A model generated the notes under the pieces. It saw nothing but the letters and a program-made list of their open reading frames with translations. It did not search any database and had not been told where the DNA came from. Position numbers and translations under genes: made by a program. Shown here piece after piece: positions 8,080 to 16,959 of a stretch of 27,500 nt of DNA. The stretch spans positions 1,408,710 through 1,436,209 of the forward strand of contig BFEA01000425.1 of the NCBI GenBank assembly GCA_003427395.1, given 5' to 3'. This stretch comes from Chara braunii (Eukaryota; Streptophyta; Charophyceae; Charales; Characeae). Within the stretch, counting starts at the first letter, position 1; every line of letters begins with the position of its first letter.

Positions 8080-9554
8080 CATGGGGGAGAGGATATAGCT
8101 GCTGGGGTTCCTCTGAAAGCTGCGAAGACCACCCTCAGGCTGGTGGAGAAGGCCACATCTCGTCAGATTAGACAGAAGATTGAACTACCGGTTGTGAAGT
8201 CCCAGTTGGCCGAATCCTTGTTATTTTTCATAACTGGGGTGAGAAATTATAGAGAAAACAGAGAATCCGGAGAAGCGGACTTGGGGCCCAGGAGCACGGT
8301 CCCACTAGCAGCAGGATAGGATAGAAAAGAGTTTGTGTGGCAGTTGAGCGACCCAAATCCTGCCCTGCAGTACTCGTGATGCCCTGCAGTACTCGTGATC
8401 CCGCGGTCAGTACTTTACATGTATTACCTGAAAAAGTAAGGAGATCTTTGTTCCCCTCCTCCTCTCCTTAACACTGGGCATGCCCATGCAAAGAAAGCTT
8501 CCTGCCAGAATCTTTTCAATCGGTTAGGGATGTGGCCGACCCCAAAAGAGGTTGGGGTCGGCCTTAAGCTCACTGGATATAAGATTTTCAGTATTTTACT
8601 TGCTGTTGTGCAATTATCTCATTGGGTGGAGCCCTCCTTCAATCACGGAGTCTATGGAGGGCGTCAGGATCACTGCTGACAGAAGTAGAGTTTATTCCAG
8701 AAAATGTGGGGGTTACTTTGTTCACTGTTGTTGCAACCACCACCATCAGATCATTTGTTATCTGATGGCTGGGAAGGACTCTGCCGTGATTTCGGGTGCA
8801 CTGCAAGGTCTCTGTTTCTTTTTGTTTTTTGCCTCTCCTGTTTTCTCAGGCCAGAAATTGGTAATGAACCTGTCAGGCCGCTGCCACTCAGTGTCACACT
8901 GTATCCGCCACACTCCTACCCGACTGCTAATGGGACCATGCTCCAGGAGAGAGATCTCACTAGCCAGGTATGTGGATTAGTGTGACGGGTGTTGGACGGG
9001 TGGGGGACAGGTGGGGGACAGGTGGGTGGCAGTGTGAAATAAGGAAAATAAACGCAAAAAAACATTTCATGACCAAACAAATGAAGAAACAACTGCTAAA
9101 AAAGAAAAGAAAGTGCTCTTCTCACAGATGGTGTCTGCTCCAGGCGGGGTGTCAGATGTCAGGGTATGATCCACTGACCATGGCTGTGGCAGTCAAGACG
9201 ACTGCATGTGAGTGGGCACACGGACCATATTCATTGACAATAGTCTGAGGCTTGATTTTTATTTTTTTATTTTTTTTGTGGTCCGATGGACCACAGATCA
9301 GATATTGAACTGATCAGAACAGATACTACACTTGATCTTAGCCAAAAGGCCGAGAAAGGTATAGTCTGAGGCTTGCTTGAAATAGGCCGCAGTGCACCCT
9401 GTTTCGTTTGTTCTGACAGAAATTCTCTTTGGCAAAGGAGGGCAAGAGTAACTCCATACACCATCCGCTGTAAGTGAGAGGATAGAACCCTTCCAAACAC
9501 CTCCCAAACCACAATCAATTTCCAGCAATGAAGCCATTCTTCTTTGCCTTAACC
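8080..9554 (+). CDS. Unrecognised host gene, internal exons (spliced, partial)
   Basis: Proposed exons are 8080-8238, 8701-8807, 8850-8967, 9128-9163, 9420-9469 and, less surely, 9526-9554. Acceptors include CTCTGCCAG, TTTATTCCAG, TGTTTTCTCAG, CTTCTCACAG and TTCTGACAG; donors are GTGAGA, GTCTCT (weak), GTATGT, GTATGA and GTAAGT. Exon lengths 159, 107, 118, 36 and 50 keep one open frame through every junction, which chance would rarely give. The product includes LRLVEKATSRQIRQKIELPV and SQLAESLLFFITG (exon 1), SDGWEGLCRDFGCTA (exon 2), PLPLSVTLYPPHSYPTANG (exon 3) and FSLAKEGKSNSIHHPL (exon 5). Exon 1 looks helical. I do not recognise the family and assign no function. First and last exons are not seen. 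The second donor is weak and the proposed intron of 56 bases after 9469 is short. A retroposed U2 snRNA sits in the intron after 9163. Confidence 0.5.
8361..8398. repeat. 19-bp tandem duplication
   Basis: Two exact copies of TGCCCTGCAGTACTCGTGA, inside the first proposed intron of the host gene. Confidence 0.85.
8534..8563. other. Perfect 12-bp hairpin in an intron
   Basis: GGCCGACCCCAA pairs exactly with TTGGGGTCGGCC around the loop AAGAGG. It lies within the proposed first intron. It could be part of an old repeat or a local RNA structure; nothing else identifies it. Confidence 0.7.
8986..9028 (+). other. G-rich tract with quadruplex potential
   Basis: Short repeats of GGACGGGTG and GGGGGACAGGT give at least four runs of three or more G within 43 bases, in the intron after the proposed exon 8850-8967. 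Confidence 0.5.
9240..9375 (-). mobile_element. Retroposed U2 snRNA with A-tail and 15-bp target duplication
   Basis: Three marks of LINE-type retroposition are present. ATAGTCTGAGGCTTG occurs at 9240-9254 and again at 9361-9375. A 23-base A-rich tail (minus strand, plus 9255-9277) abuts one copy. The inserted body is a U2 snRNA 5' fragment beginning exactly at nucleotide 1; its first two bases may be shared with the target. The insert lies in an intron of the proposed host gene, in antisense orientation. Confidence 0.9.
9278..9362 (-). pseudogene. U2: U2 snRNA 5' fragment (85 nt)
   Basis: The minus strand reads ATACCTTTCTCGGCCTTTTG and goes on with the GTGTAGTA branch-site recognition element and stem-loop IIa (ATCTGTTCTGATCAG). 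It ends after a stem-loop IIb-like hairpin (GTGGTCC/GGACCAC). The Sm site and 3' stem-loops III and IV are absent, replaced by the A-tail, so no functional U2 can be made. The AUACC start is the plant form; animals have AUCGC (from memory). The parent U2 gene is not in the window. Confidence 0.92.
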
Positions 9555-9601
9555 GTGCGTGAGTTCATGAACCAAAAAAATTGGTCTCGACTTCACGCAC
9601 G
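9554..9601. other. Imperfect hairpin
   Basis: CGTGCGTGA (9554-9562) pairs with TCACGCACG (9593-9601), and ACCAA with TTGGT nearer the loop; the stretch between is partly paired. The hairpin begins at the donor side of the last, uncertain host exon. Confidence 0.5.
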
Positions 9602-10197
9602 TTTGGGACCGCCACAGGACCCTTACAGCAAAAGCGAAAGAAAAACCTACCAATGGGAGAGCCAAAAAAAACATCCTTTTCCCAGGCTTAATTCACAAAA
9701 ACAGGCTACCGCTGATTTCCTGCCAAATCCACGATGCCTGACAGTCACACAATTCAAACACTAATCCACATACATCGGTAGTGGGATCTTGCTCCAGGTC
9801 ACACGGAATTTGATTGAAATATGCATTTAATTTGGTGCAAATACTTTTTTTATGGGCCAAAGCCGCCAAACGTTTTTTTTTTCCTTCTTTTTGAAATAAC
9901 GGCGGACACGGCATGTTTTGAAAGTTCAAACCCAAGGCAAAAAAAACTTGTGCCGGCAGAGAGAGAGAGAGAGAGTGGACTGACAAAGTGGGGGATTAGC
10001 ATTTGCGTTTAGTTTTTTCTCCTTTTTTCGTCTTTTTCTTTTAGACTTGAGCCTTGATGATTGCTTAGGTAATAGAGCTTTGAAAATTGTGTAGATATTT
10101 TGTTAAATTCGTTAATTAGGGTTCGGTGTTTATTGTCTGGAGAATTGTTGGAGTTCTGAGTGCCGTGGAGTCCTTTTGTTAATACCGGTTAGGTGTA
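9602..10197. other. No gene seen; (GA)n at 9958-9975
   Basis: A/T-rich spacer between the last proposed host exon and the Penelope-like element. It holds a short GA microsatellite and poly-T/poly-A runs. I see no coding segment and no clear target duplication of the element. Confidence 0.5.
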
Positions 10198-10705
10198 TGA
10201 GGTATATGAGATATGTCAATCACCAAAGTTGATAACACACACACAGGTTATCACAATACACGGATTGAAGACGAGATAGTACAAGCTCGGTCAATCAGTC
10301 GTTCCACAACCCCGGTGGTTCAAAGTTCAAACCACCCACAGTCTTACCGGGCATAAGCCACGGAAGTCCGTGGACAGAAAGAGGACAATCAAGACTTCAA
10401 CCGTCGCTTATGTACCCGCGGATCCGGTTCCCTGCTAATGGGCAGAGAAAAAAGACCTGCCACAGGTCACGTCAGCCAAACCCACTACAATCCAAAGGGG
10501 TCACTACAGCCTGGTCTGAAAAAGGCTCATAGTACGCGACTCATTGAGCCAATACCCAAATCAAAGGACCGCATAGCCCGGGCTCTCAGGGCCTATGCTT
10601 GCCAACCAGTCAAAGAAATACTACAAAAGCATCGCAAAGAAATCCAATAAAGAAAAAAGAAAAATCACAGCAAAGGGAAAAAAACAGAAAACCCTGTCAC
10701 TACGA
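10198..10705 (-). repeat. Pseudo-LTR, 3' copy of the Penelope-like element
   Basis: Begins (plus strand) TGAGGTATATGAGATATGTC and ends CCCTGTCACTACGA. The match to 15080-15599 is high, roughly nine bases in ten by eye, with small indels. It contains a CCACGG/CCGTGG hairpin, the segment ATGTACCCGCGGATCCGGTT, and an A-rich stretch that is T-rich on the element's sense strand. I found no hammerhead motif, as reported for this clade. Confidence 0.85.
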
Positions 10706-10709
10706 CCGT

Positions 10710-13627
10710 CAAAGTTCGATCAGTTCAAGAGCCAACTTCCACTCAGTACCGCGGCCGTGAGCAGATCGTTTCAGCACTGGAAGAAAGAAATCGGTCGGGA
10801 CATCTTTCAAATGTGATTCCCGCTTCAGGCTAATGACTCGTCGAGGTATTTCGTGCTTACAGATGTATTCCGATCGATTCGACGTAGATGACTGGCCAGC
10901 ATGGTGCTTTTCTGCATCTAACTTCCCCAAGAATGGAACGACTGTCTGTTGAAGAAGATGAACCGTTCATCATTCCACATCAAATCTTCGTTCTTGGACA
11001 CCTGCACACATTCGACAAAAGGGAACACGTTTCAAGTTCGCACTTCCCAGCCCAGGAAGTTCCAAATTCCTGATCCATCGTCAATTCTCTTCAGACTGAG
11101 ATTTTTTGGATAACAGTCCTCGAATGTGGCAAAGATATCGGCAACTTCCTGTGTGTTCATCTTCCCAGTGGCAATGAACAGGCTCACGTCGTCAATTAAT
11201 CTCACACCAAAGACATTCCTGCTTACTTTCCCCAGACTCTTCAAAAACAGGAATTCGGCTCAGGCGCACATAATACAAGCGAGAGAGGGACTCGTACTCT
11301 TACCCATCGGGATCCCCACTTTCTGTTGTAGTAGCACCCCCAAGGCTATCGTGTACGTGTGTTTGAGCTCAAAAGAGACAAATTGGCGAATGTCTGCGAA
11401 TTCCACCCTTCTCCAATTATCGTAACCGGTCATGATCCCGAATCTAGCCCCCTTTCCTCTGGAATTAACTCGAACGAAGGTCCTGTTCCTAGACGTATGA
11501 TAGTCCAGAAGCCAGTCCACCGCATCAAGGATCTCCTGATGCGGCAAACGGCTGAGCATATCTTTGATATCAAAGGATCTCGCAACAACCCCCGGGTAGT
11601 TATGCGTGCGTCTCAACTTTTTGTAGTATCTCATGAAGGTCACATTTAGTTCCGAGACAGCTTTAAGATTGAAGTGCCAGTCGCGAGGGAGGTGGTACAG
11701 CAGATGATTAAGGGCCTTGGCAACTATCTTACTCGTCCTGGTTGTTGGTTCCGGATATGACGGACATATCTGATGAAATTGATCCAAGTCCTTATGCTTT
11801 GGCATGGCATAAGCTTGGCCGATGGTGCCCTTGCTATCCCATCGTGCAAACTTGAGTAACCCTCCCGGGCCTCCCTCCCGGGCCTCCCTCCCGGGCCTCC
11901 CTCCCGGGCCTCCCTCCTTCAGATCAGCCTTCATCATCTCAACAACGGCCCTCGCACAGCTCTCGACAGGTAAGTACCCAGCGCTCCTAATGAACAGGTC
12001 CATCATAACCTCATAGTACAAGCTTAGGAAGGACACATGACCAGGGTCTCCCTTGGGTTACGGTCCAGTGGAGTGAGAACGAGTCCTCTCAACTGGTTCT
12101 TCAACTCCAAAACTTCATTCCTATCCAGGAAACCCTTCTCCTTTACTCACTCACCCATCAAACAACAAACCAACTCATTACTTGAACAGTGTACAGTCTG
12201 GTCTTTGATGTTGATCCATTTCGCAAAAGCTTCAACGATTTCTTCTCCCAATTTCTTTGCTATGTCCGGTCGACAAGCTTTCGGAACGTTGCTCGCATTC
12301 ATCAGTAGGGGTGATACATTATCCAACTCACGTAAACAGATGCGTGCGTGGCCTCGTACCCGTGGGTACGGCATCCCTGCACATGCACAGGGTAACACAT
12401 CCATTTGTGCAAAAGCACGACAATTGTGTAACAGGCTTGTGATATTCGGATTCCGAATCCAAATAATGCGAAGCGATCTACGGGTGCGCCGAACAACGCA
12501 AGGAGGAAGTACAAGGTCCTCCAACTTATCGTTGACCAATTTATGTACTTCAACGATCTTAATACAGTCATCAAATAGCAAACGAACCACGATCCGAGCT
12601 GAAAAGTTAAAACCAAACCCCTCTTTCACACATCTCCCAATCAAGCGCCTAAGGTAAGCATGTGTGCTCTTTTTCTCAAAATCCTTAATAGCATTGAACA
12701 AGCTGGACAATGAATCCAAATCCCATCTGTGTAATTACTCAAGTCGTTTGGGGTTACGTAAGAGTGCAACAAGAACAGGTTTGTTCACTCTCTTACGAGC
12801 CTTCCAACGCCTTAAGTACTGAAAAACAATACAACCCGCCATCTCAAATGCCGTCTTGAACTGTCCCAACTGTCCTGCTACCCCGTTATATACAACGGCA
12901 GAGGAACCGAAAGCCTTCCATATGCCCTGCCATTTGTTACACCAAGTATTCCCACCTTTGGTAAACAAAGTAAACTCGCATATTTCGTTTCTTTCTTGAG
13001 TACTCAGGACATCGAAGACGTTCACTGACCAAGCATCATCAGGACACAACCAAACTTTAATTGGTAAAATAGAATGCTCAACGTTTGCCCCAACGGAACA
13101 TGCTACCTGCTTAACACTACATTCACGTTTCCCACGACGCTTGTTATTCTTACGACACCCGATCTTCCTGGTCTTCCCAGCAGCATTCAAGTACGGACTC
13201 CACTGTTTGATGAACGTGGATTCGACCGTAACCAAATCAGCAGATTCCACGACTCGACGGGCAGCAAAGCAAAGGATTCCATACCCATACATCTCCACCA
13301 GCGATATAGGTGTGTATTTTTAGAATTACGCCTATATACCGAGACATGTTCCCTCCACCTCATGTGAGGCGGACGAGAAGTCTGTCCGACATATTGAGAC
13401 TTACATTTCAATGATGTAATTACATACACACAGTTCGATAATTTCAAAATTTCCAAACCATATCGCTGCAACAGACGGAGCCATGAGTCAATACATTTAG
13501 TCAACCATCGAAAGCGACCACACAGTGAGGACAACAAAACCAACAGACAAAAGATACAGTCCAACCTGTCATCGGCAACATCCCAAAAGGATGAGATCAC
13601 ATCAGAGACCGCGATCAGTTGATCCAT
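10710..13627 (-). pseudogene. ORF2: GIY-YIG endonuclease, CxC linker, reverse transcriptase
   Basis: Starts at ATG 13627, 12 bases after the ORF1 stop. GIY-YIG: VYVIT (about 13429-13415), YVGQT (13393-13379), then RPPHMRWREHV; after a frame change near 13300, the conserved Glu and Asn in VESTFIKQWSPYLN (13223-13185). The Cys/His set of canonical Penelope endonucleases is not seen, as expected for Chlamys. After a stop at 12735, the next segment has LPCACAGMPYPRVRGHA, with the CxC at about 12389-12381. The RT segment (12036-11260) has motif A in RSFDIKDMLSRLP (Asp near 11571) and motif B KVGIPMGKSTSPSLA. After another frame change near 11250, RLIDDVSLF supplies the Asp pair (11193-11188). All three RT aspartates remain, but stops and shifts at about 13300, 12735, 12147, 11250 and 11032 prevent one product. 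A 13-bp repeat array expands the protein at 11862-11917. Confidence 0.78.
11862..11917. repeat. Four 13-bp tandem repeats inside the RT segment
   Basis: Four exact copies of CTCCCGGGCCTCC followed by CTCC. On the minus strand they encode a Gly/Pro/Arg-rich insert. Thirteen is not a multiple of three, but three extra copies add 39 bases, so the reading frame is kept. Confidence 0.95.
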
Positions 13628-13639
13628 GGCGAGGCCACT

Positions 13640-14895
13640 TCAGGCCGCTGCTCCCTCATCGTTCTCGTCGTCGCTGGAGTGTGTCGGAACTCCCTCCAGG
13701 TTTACCAATTCTTCAAAGTTTGGCAAAATATTGCTCTTGTGCCCTCCTGTCGGCAATATCGAAGATTGCCTGGACTTTGGTAGCCTAATTCACTCCTTCT
13801 TCTCGGCAGATCGAACGGAGGGTATCGTAATCCATTCTGGGCAGCTCACGCCTGGTAGTATCCAGGAACAGCACACGCTCCATTCAAACATCCGACGCTG
13901 GGGGCTTCACCATTGTAAAGGCGTTCTTAGCAACGCCTCCGACTGCTTTCCGGACAACGATCCCCGTTCTTGTCTGCTGCAAACGTTCAGATAATCGAAC
14001 TGGACAAATACCAACCTGCTTGTTCGAGCGCTTGGCGGGAGTAGTAACGGGGGGGCTATCCCCAACAGGTGTATCCGTACCCCTCTTAGGCTTCTCCTGA
14101 ATTGACAGATTCCAGGTTCCTTCCGTAATCGCCTCCACTTCGCTGGTTGCCCCAGACGAAGACGAGGGTACATCTTCAGCTGCAACAACCTTACCCTTGT
14201 CAGCAGGATTCACAAAGGTCTTCGACTCTTCGCTTTACTTTTAATCACAGTGCCAGCCACCGCTTTGCGCACCAGGTCCTCTGTCTTAATCTCTTCCCGA
14301 ATGTTGCCCAGACGCAGGGAAAGCTGTACCTCCACAGCTTTTGCGATCTTCAATTGATCTTCCTCCCGTTTTCACTGCTTCTCGGCTTTACACCCCGCTC
14401 ATTCTTCTTCATCTGCTCGGGCATCTTCTTCAGCACACCGAGCCTCATCACGTTCTCGCCAACGTTGCTCCCTCTCGGCTCCACGAGCCCGTTCCATCTC
14501 CACAAAATCTTGCATGGAAGCAACCGTCCTATCGAGTTCATGGAGACGGCTCAAGAGCACTGGAGCTGCGACTACAGCAGGTGCTTGCCCGGCTTCCCTA
14601 TGTGGAAATTCAGTCGTATGCCGGCAATTAAACTCCGGAGGACCCATCAGTCTCCATTTGTCGCCGTGCCACTGGAGCAACGCCAGCAGTCGGTACAGTA
14701 GTGCCCGGTCACGCGGCACCCAAAGCAGACTGGTGGGCCGAGCCGTGGAGGGTCAACCCTCCTCTCCTCTTGGCTACTGCTACGGGAGCCGCCTTGCCGT
14801 TCTCTAGAATTGTCGCGGTTGTCACACCGTCCGCGTTCAGGCGAACACGCTCCCCTCCGCTCCCGACTACTGTCACGATAGTGATCCCCTGCCAT
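13640..14895 (-). pseudogene. ORF1: zinc knuckle, coiled coil, SAP-like protein of the Penelope-like element
   Basis: Read from 14895 downward with frame changes. An Arg/Ser-rich N-terminal part leads to a CCHC zinc knuckle (CFGCRVTGHYCTDC, about 14730-14690). A charged coiled coil follows (ELDRTVASMQDFVEMERARG and on, to 14399), then more helical sequence (KAVEVQLSLRLGNIREEIKT). A Ser/Pro/Lys-rich segment runs to 13884. Last comes a SAP-like stretch, LPRMDYDTLRSICREEGVN, a TAG, then ATKVQAIFDIADRRAQEQYF, ending in an acidic tail (SSDDENDEGAAA) and TGA at 13642-13640. Zinc knuckle and SAP folds bind nucleic acid, so a gag-like RNA-binding role is inferred. The SAP call rests on the pattern of leucines and basic residues only. 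Confidence 0.55.
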
Positions 14896-15079
14896 TCGAG
14901 AAGTTCGAAGACATCCTTCACTCTGGTAGTATGATGTCCTTCGACACCGATGAGTTTATCAATGATACGACAAACCGAATCGAGCGTAAAAATTGTGTGC
15001 AAAATCACAAGGGAAAGATCCAAAATTGTGCTCACTCACGCCCAGTAGGATGACTCCAGGAAGGTTCACACGTGCTTCT

Positions 15080-15599
15080 TGAGGTATATGAGATATGTCA
15101 ATCACCAAAGTTGACAACACACACAGAGGTTATCACAACACACGGATTGAAGACAAGATAATACAAGCTCGGTCAATCATTCGTTCCACAACCCCGTGAA
15201 CCACCGTGCGTTCGAACAAACCACCCACAGTCTTACCAGGCATAAGCCACGAAAGTCTGTGGACCGAAAGAGGACAATCACGGCTTCAATCGTCGCTTAT
15301 GTACCCGCGGATCCGGTTCCCCGCTAATGGGCAGAGAAAAAAGACCTGCCTCAGGTCACGTCAGCCAAACCCACTACAATCCAAAGGGGTCACTACAGCC
15401 TGGGCTGAAGAAGGCTCATAGTACCCGACTCATTGAGCCAATACCCAAATCAAAGGACCGCATAGCCTGGGCTCTCAGGAGTCAGGGCCTATGCTTGCCA
15501 ACCAGTCAGAAATACTACAAAAGCATAGCAAAGAAATCCAATAAAAGAAAAAAGAAAAATCACAGCAAAGGGAAACAACAGAAAAACCTGTCACTACGA
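15080..15599 (-). repeat. Pseudo-LTR, 5' copy of the Penelope-like element
   Basis: Direct repeat of 10198-10705, separated by the ORF body. Differences include GTGAACCACCGTGCGTTCGA in place of a shorter CGGTGGTTCAAAG segment, and an 8-base insertion (AGTCAGGG region). Two diverged copies imply the element is not recent, or that the copies arose as a tandem array, as usual for Penelope-like elements. Confidence 0.85.
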
Positions 15600-15715
15600 A
15601 GGAAAGCATAAGTAAAACAATAATAAACTTTAGGGTTGCCTGCTTACTTTAGGGGTACTTGTCTATAGTATAGGCTACTGAAGGAAAGCATTAGTAAAAC
15701 TATAATAAACTTTAG
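15598..15715. repeat. 35-bp direct repeat, 82 bp apart
   Basis: GAAGGAAAGCAT(A/T)AGTAAAAC and on to AATAAACTTTAG occurs at 15598-15633 and 15680-15715. It adjoins the outer edge of the 5' pseudo-LTR and may mark an old target rearrangement. Confidence 0.75.
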
Positions 15716-15993
15716 AAACTGCTGGGAGAAAAGATGGGAAGAAGGATTTGTGCCTTTGAAACAGTCGTGGCATGAGCTCTGCCTGGCTAGACAGCCTCGC
15801 TCAGCTTAGAGCTGCGGCGATTTCTTGTGAGGGACGCGGGGCCCATTTCCCGGCTTTGATATCAATAAAGATTGATCTTCTTCCAAAAAAAAATAAAAAT
15901 AAAAGAGAAACCAACTCGAAACGAGTGATTTCTGTCCAAAAGTATCCATTGGGCATTTTCTTTTTTCTTTTGCTTTCCCCTCTGACACCACAG

Positions 15994-16115
15994 GTGACCC
16001 CTGTAAACATGACACCTGGTCTGACACCACGGCAGTCGGTACTTTCGTTGCCTTTTGAACTCAGCGCGGTTTTCATTGCCGATGCGTGTTTTTTGTGCCC
16101 ATTCGATACTCAAAG
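15994..16115 (+). CDS. Candidate host exon, unrecognised
   Basis: A pyrimidine tract and acceptor (TTTCCCCTCTGACACCACAG) precede an open 122-base segment that ends CTCAAAG before the donor GTAACA. The peptide includes VNMTPGLTPRQSVLSLPFEL and SAVFIADACFLCPFDTQ, a normal mixture rather than low complexity. It enters in phase 0 and leaves in phase 2. A second weaker candidate is 15763-15824 (MSSAWLDSLAQLRAAAIS, donor GTGAGG), but its phase does not join directly to this exon. Strand and position suit the gene at 8.1-9.5 kb, with the Penelope-like element between; that link is inference. Family unknown. Confidence 0.35.
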
Positions 16116-16400
16116 GTAACATGAATGTACTTACCCCTTTTTTTTAAACCACCAGTACCTTTTCCATATGGCCTGATTTTGCCCTGCGCGCCGGAAAAAA
16201 ATGAACTGACATGGATGTATCTGGCCTCCGCTGTCGGCACAAATACCCTTACAAGCAGTGTTACCCGTCCGAACATTCGGGCCGGGGGTCGGGCTGGCGT
16301 TCTGGCCCCGAACAGCCTGGCCCGACCAGCGGTTTGGGGCTCGTTTTTGCTGACAGATTTGTCCAGGTTTGGCCACACTCCCATCTCACTGCAGTTGCCT

Positions 16401-16445
16401 CCAGACCTGGACGAATCTGACCTCCAGACCTGGACGAATCTGACC
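16401..16445. repeat. 23-bp tandem repeat
   Basis: CCAGACCTGGACGAATCTGA occurs twice in a row with a 23-base period. The second unit and the bases after it form the left arm of the inverted repeat with 17641-17676. Confidence 0.9.
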
Positions 16446-16521
16446 GCAGTCACGTCCAGTGGTTTTAGCAAAAATCTGTTCCCTATTTATGTGTGTCATC
16501 CCTCACAGCTAGGGAAAATAG

Positions 16522-16954
16522 GGCCTCGTTCCACACCACTACAAAACCCTTACATGTAATGTTTTCATCGTTCCACCCCTCCCTAATCCCGATGAAAAAG
16601 AAGTCGAACTTGTTTTCACATTCGCGGCCGTAAGGGCTGGCCCTACAAAAGTAAGGACTCCCCAGCCAAAACGGACCTTGATGTAAGGAGGTCCGTGGAG
16701 GTGACTTGAAAGTTGGGGTTGGCACCCTAACATCCGAGAAAGAACCATTTTTATTTTTTATTTTTTTTAACATCAGGTGTGTCTTTCGGCCACTTAGAAC
16801 GCAAACAGAGGTACCTGAAATGTAAGTGCGCCTAAGTGTAGGGTTTTCGTAAGTGGTTGTGGAACGAAAAATGAGGTAAGGGAAAATTAATCACTTTTTT
16901 GCCGTAAGGGCACCCTTACAAAGTAAGGGTTTTGTAGTGGTGTCGAACGAGGCC
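16522..16954. mobile_element. Inverted-repeat element E1 (MITE-like, 433 bp)
   Basis: Terminal inverted repeats of 32 bp beginning GGCCTCGTTCCACACCACTA (16522-16553; complement at 16923-16954) differ at one base. The inside repeats the palindromic word family CCTTAC...GTAAGG, for example CCCTTACAAAGTAAGGG near the right end. The flanks are AATAG and TATAG, a possible short ATAG target duplication. No transposase frame. Superfamily not assigned. Confidence 0.75.
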
Positions 16955-16959
16955 TATAG

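Larger units (their letters stand above)
10198..15599 (-). mobile_element. Penelope-like retroelement with permuted domains (Chlamys-like), broken
   Basis: About 5.4 kb, transcribed on the minus strand. Direct repeats of 508 and 520 bp bound it (10198-10705 and 15080-15599) and act as pseudo-LTRs. Between them lie ORF1 (zinc knuckle, coiled coil, SAP-like, acidic tail) and ORF2 (GIY-YIG endonuclease, then a CxC linker, then reverse transcriptase). Endonuclease before RT joined by a CxC motif is the diagnostic order of the N-terminal-EN Penelope-like clade (Naiad in animals, Chlamys in green algae, spike mosses and slime molds). There are no TG...CA LTR ends and no obvious target duplication, unlike an LTR retrotransposon. 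Frame breaks in both ORFs show this copy is dead. It lies between candidate host exons at 9.5 and 16.0 kb, so it may occupy an intron. Confidence 0.8.

Noticed and set aside
11861-11917. CRISPR-like array
   Set aside because: The 13-bp units are directly adjacent with no spacers, inside a eukaryotic retroelement.
10198-15599. Ordinary LTR retrotransposon reading of the 5.4-kb repeat-bounded element
   Set aside because: No TG...CA ends, no primer site, no protease, RNase H or integrase; the GIY-YIG, CxC and RT order fits a Penelope-like element.
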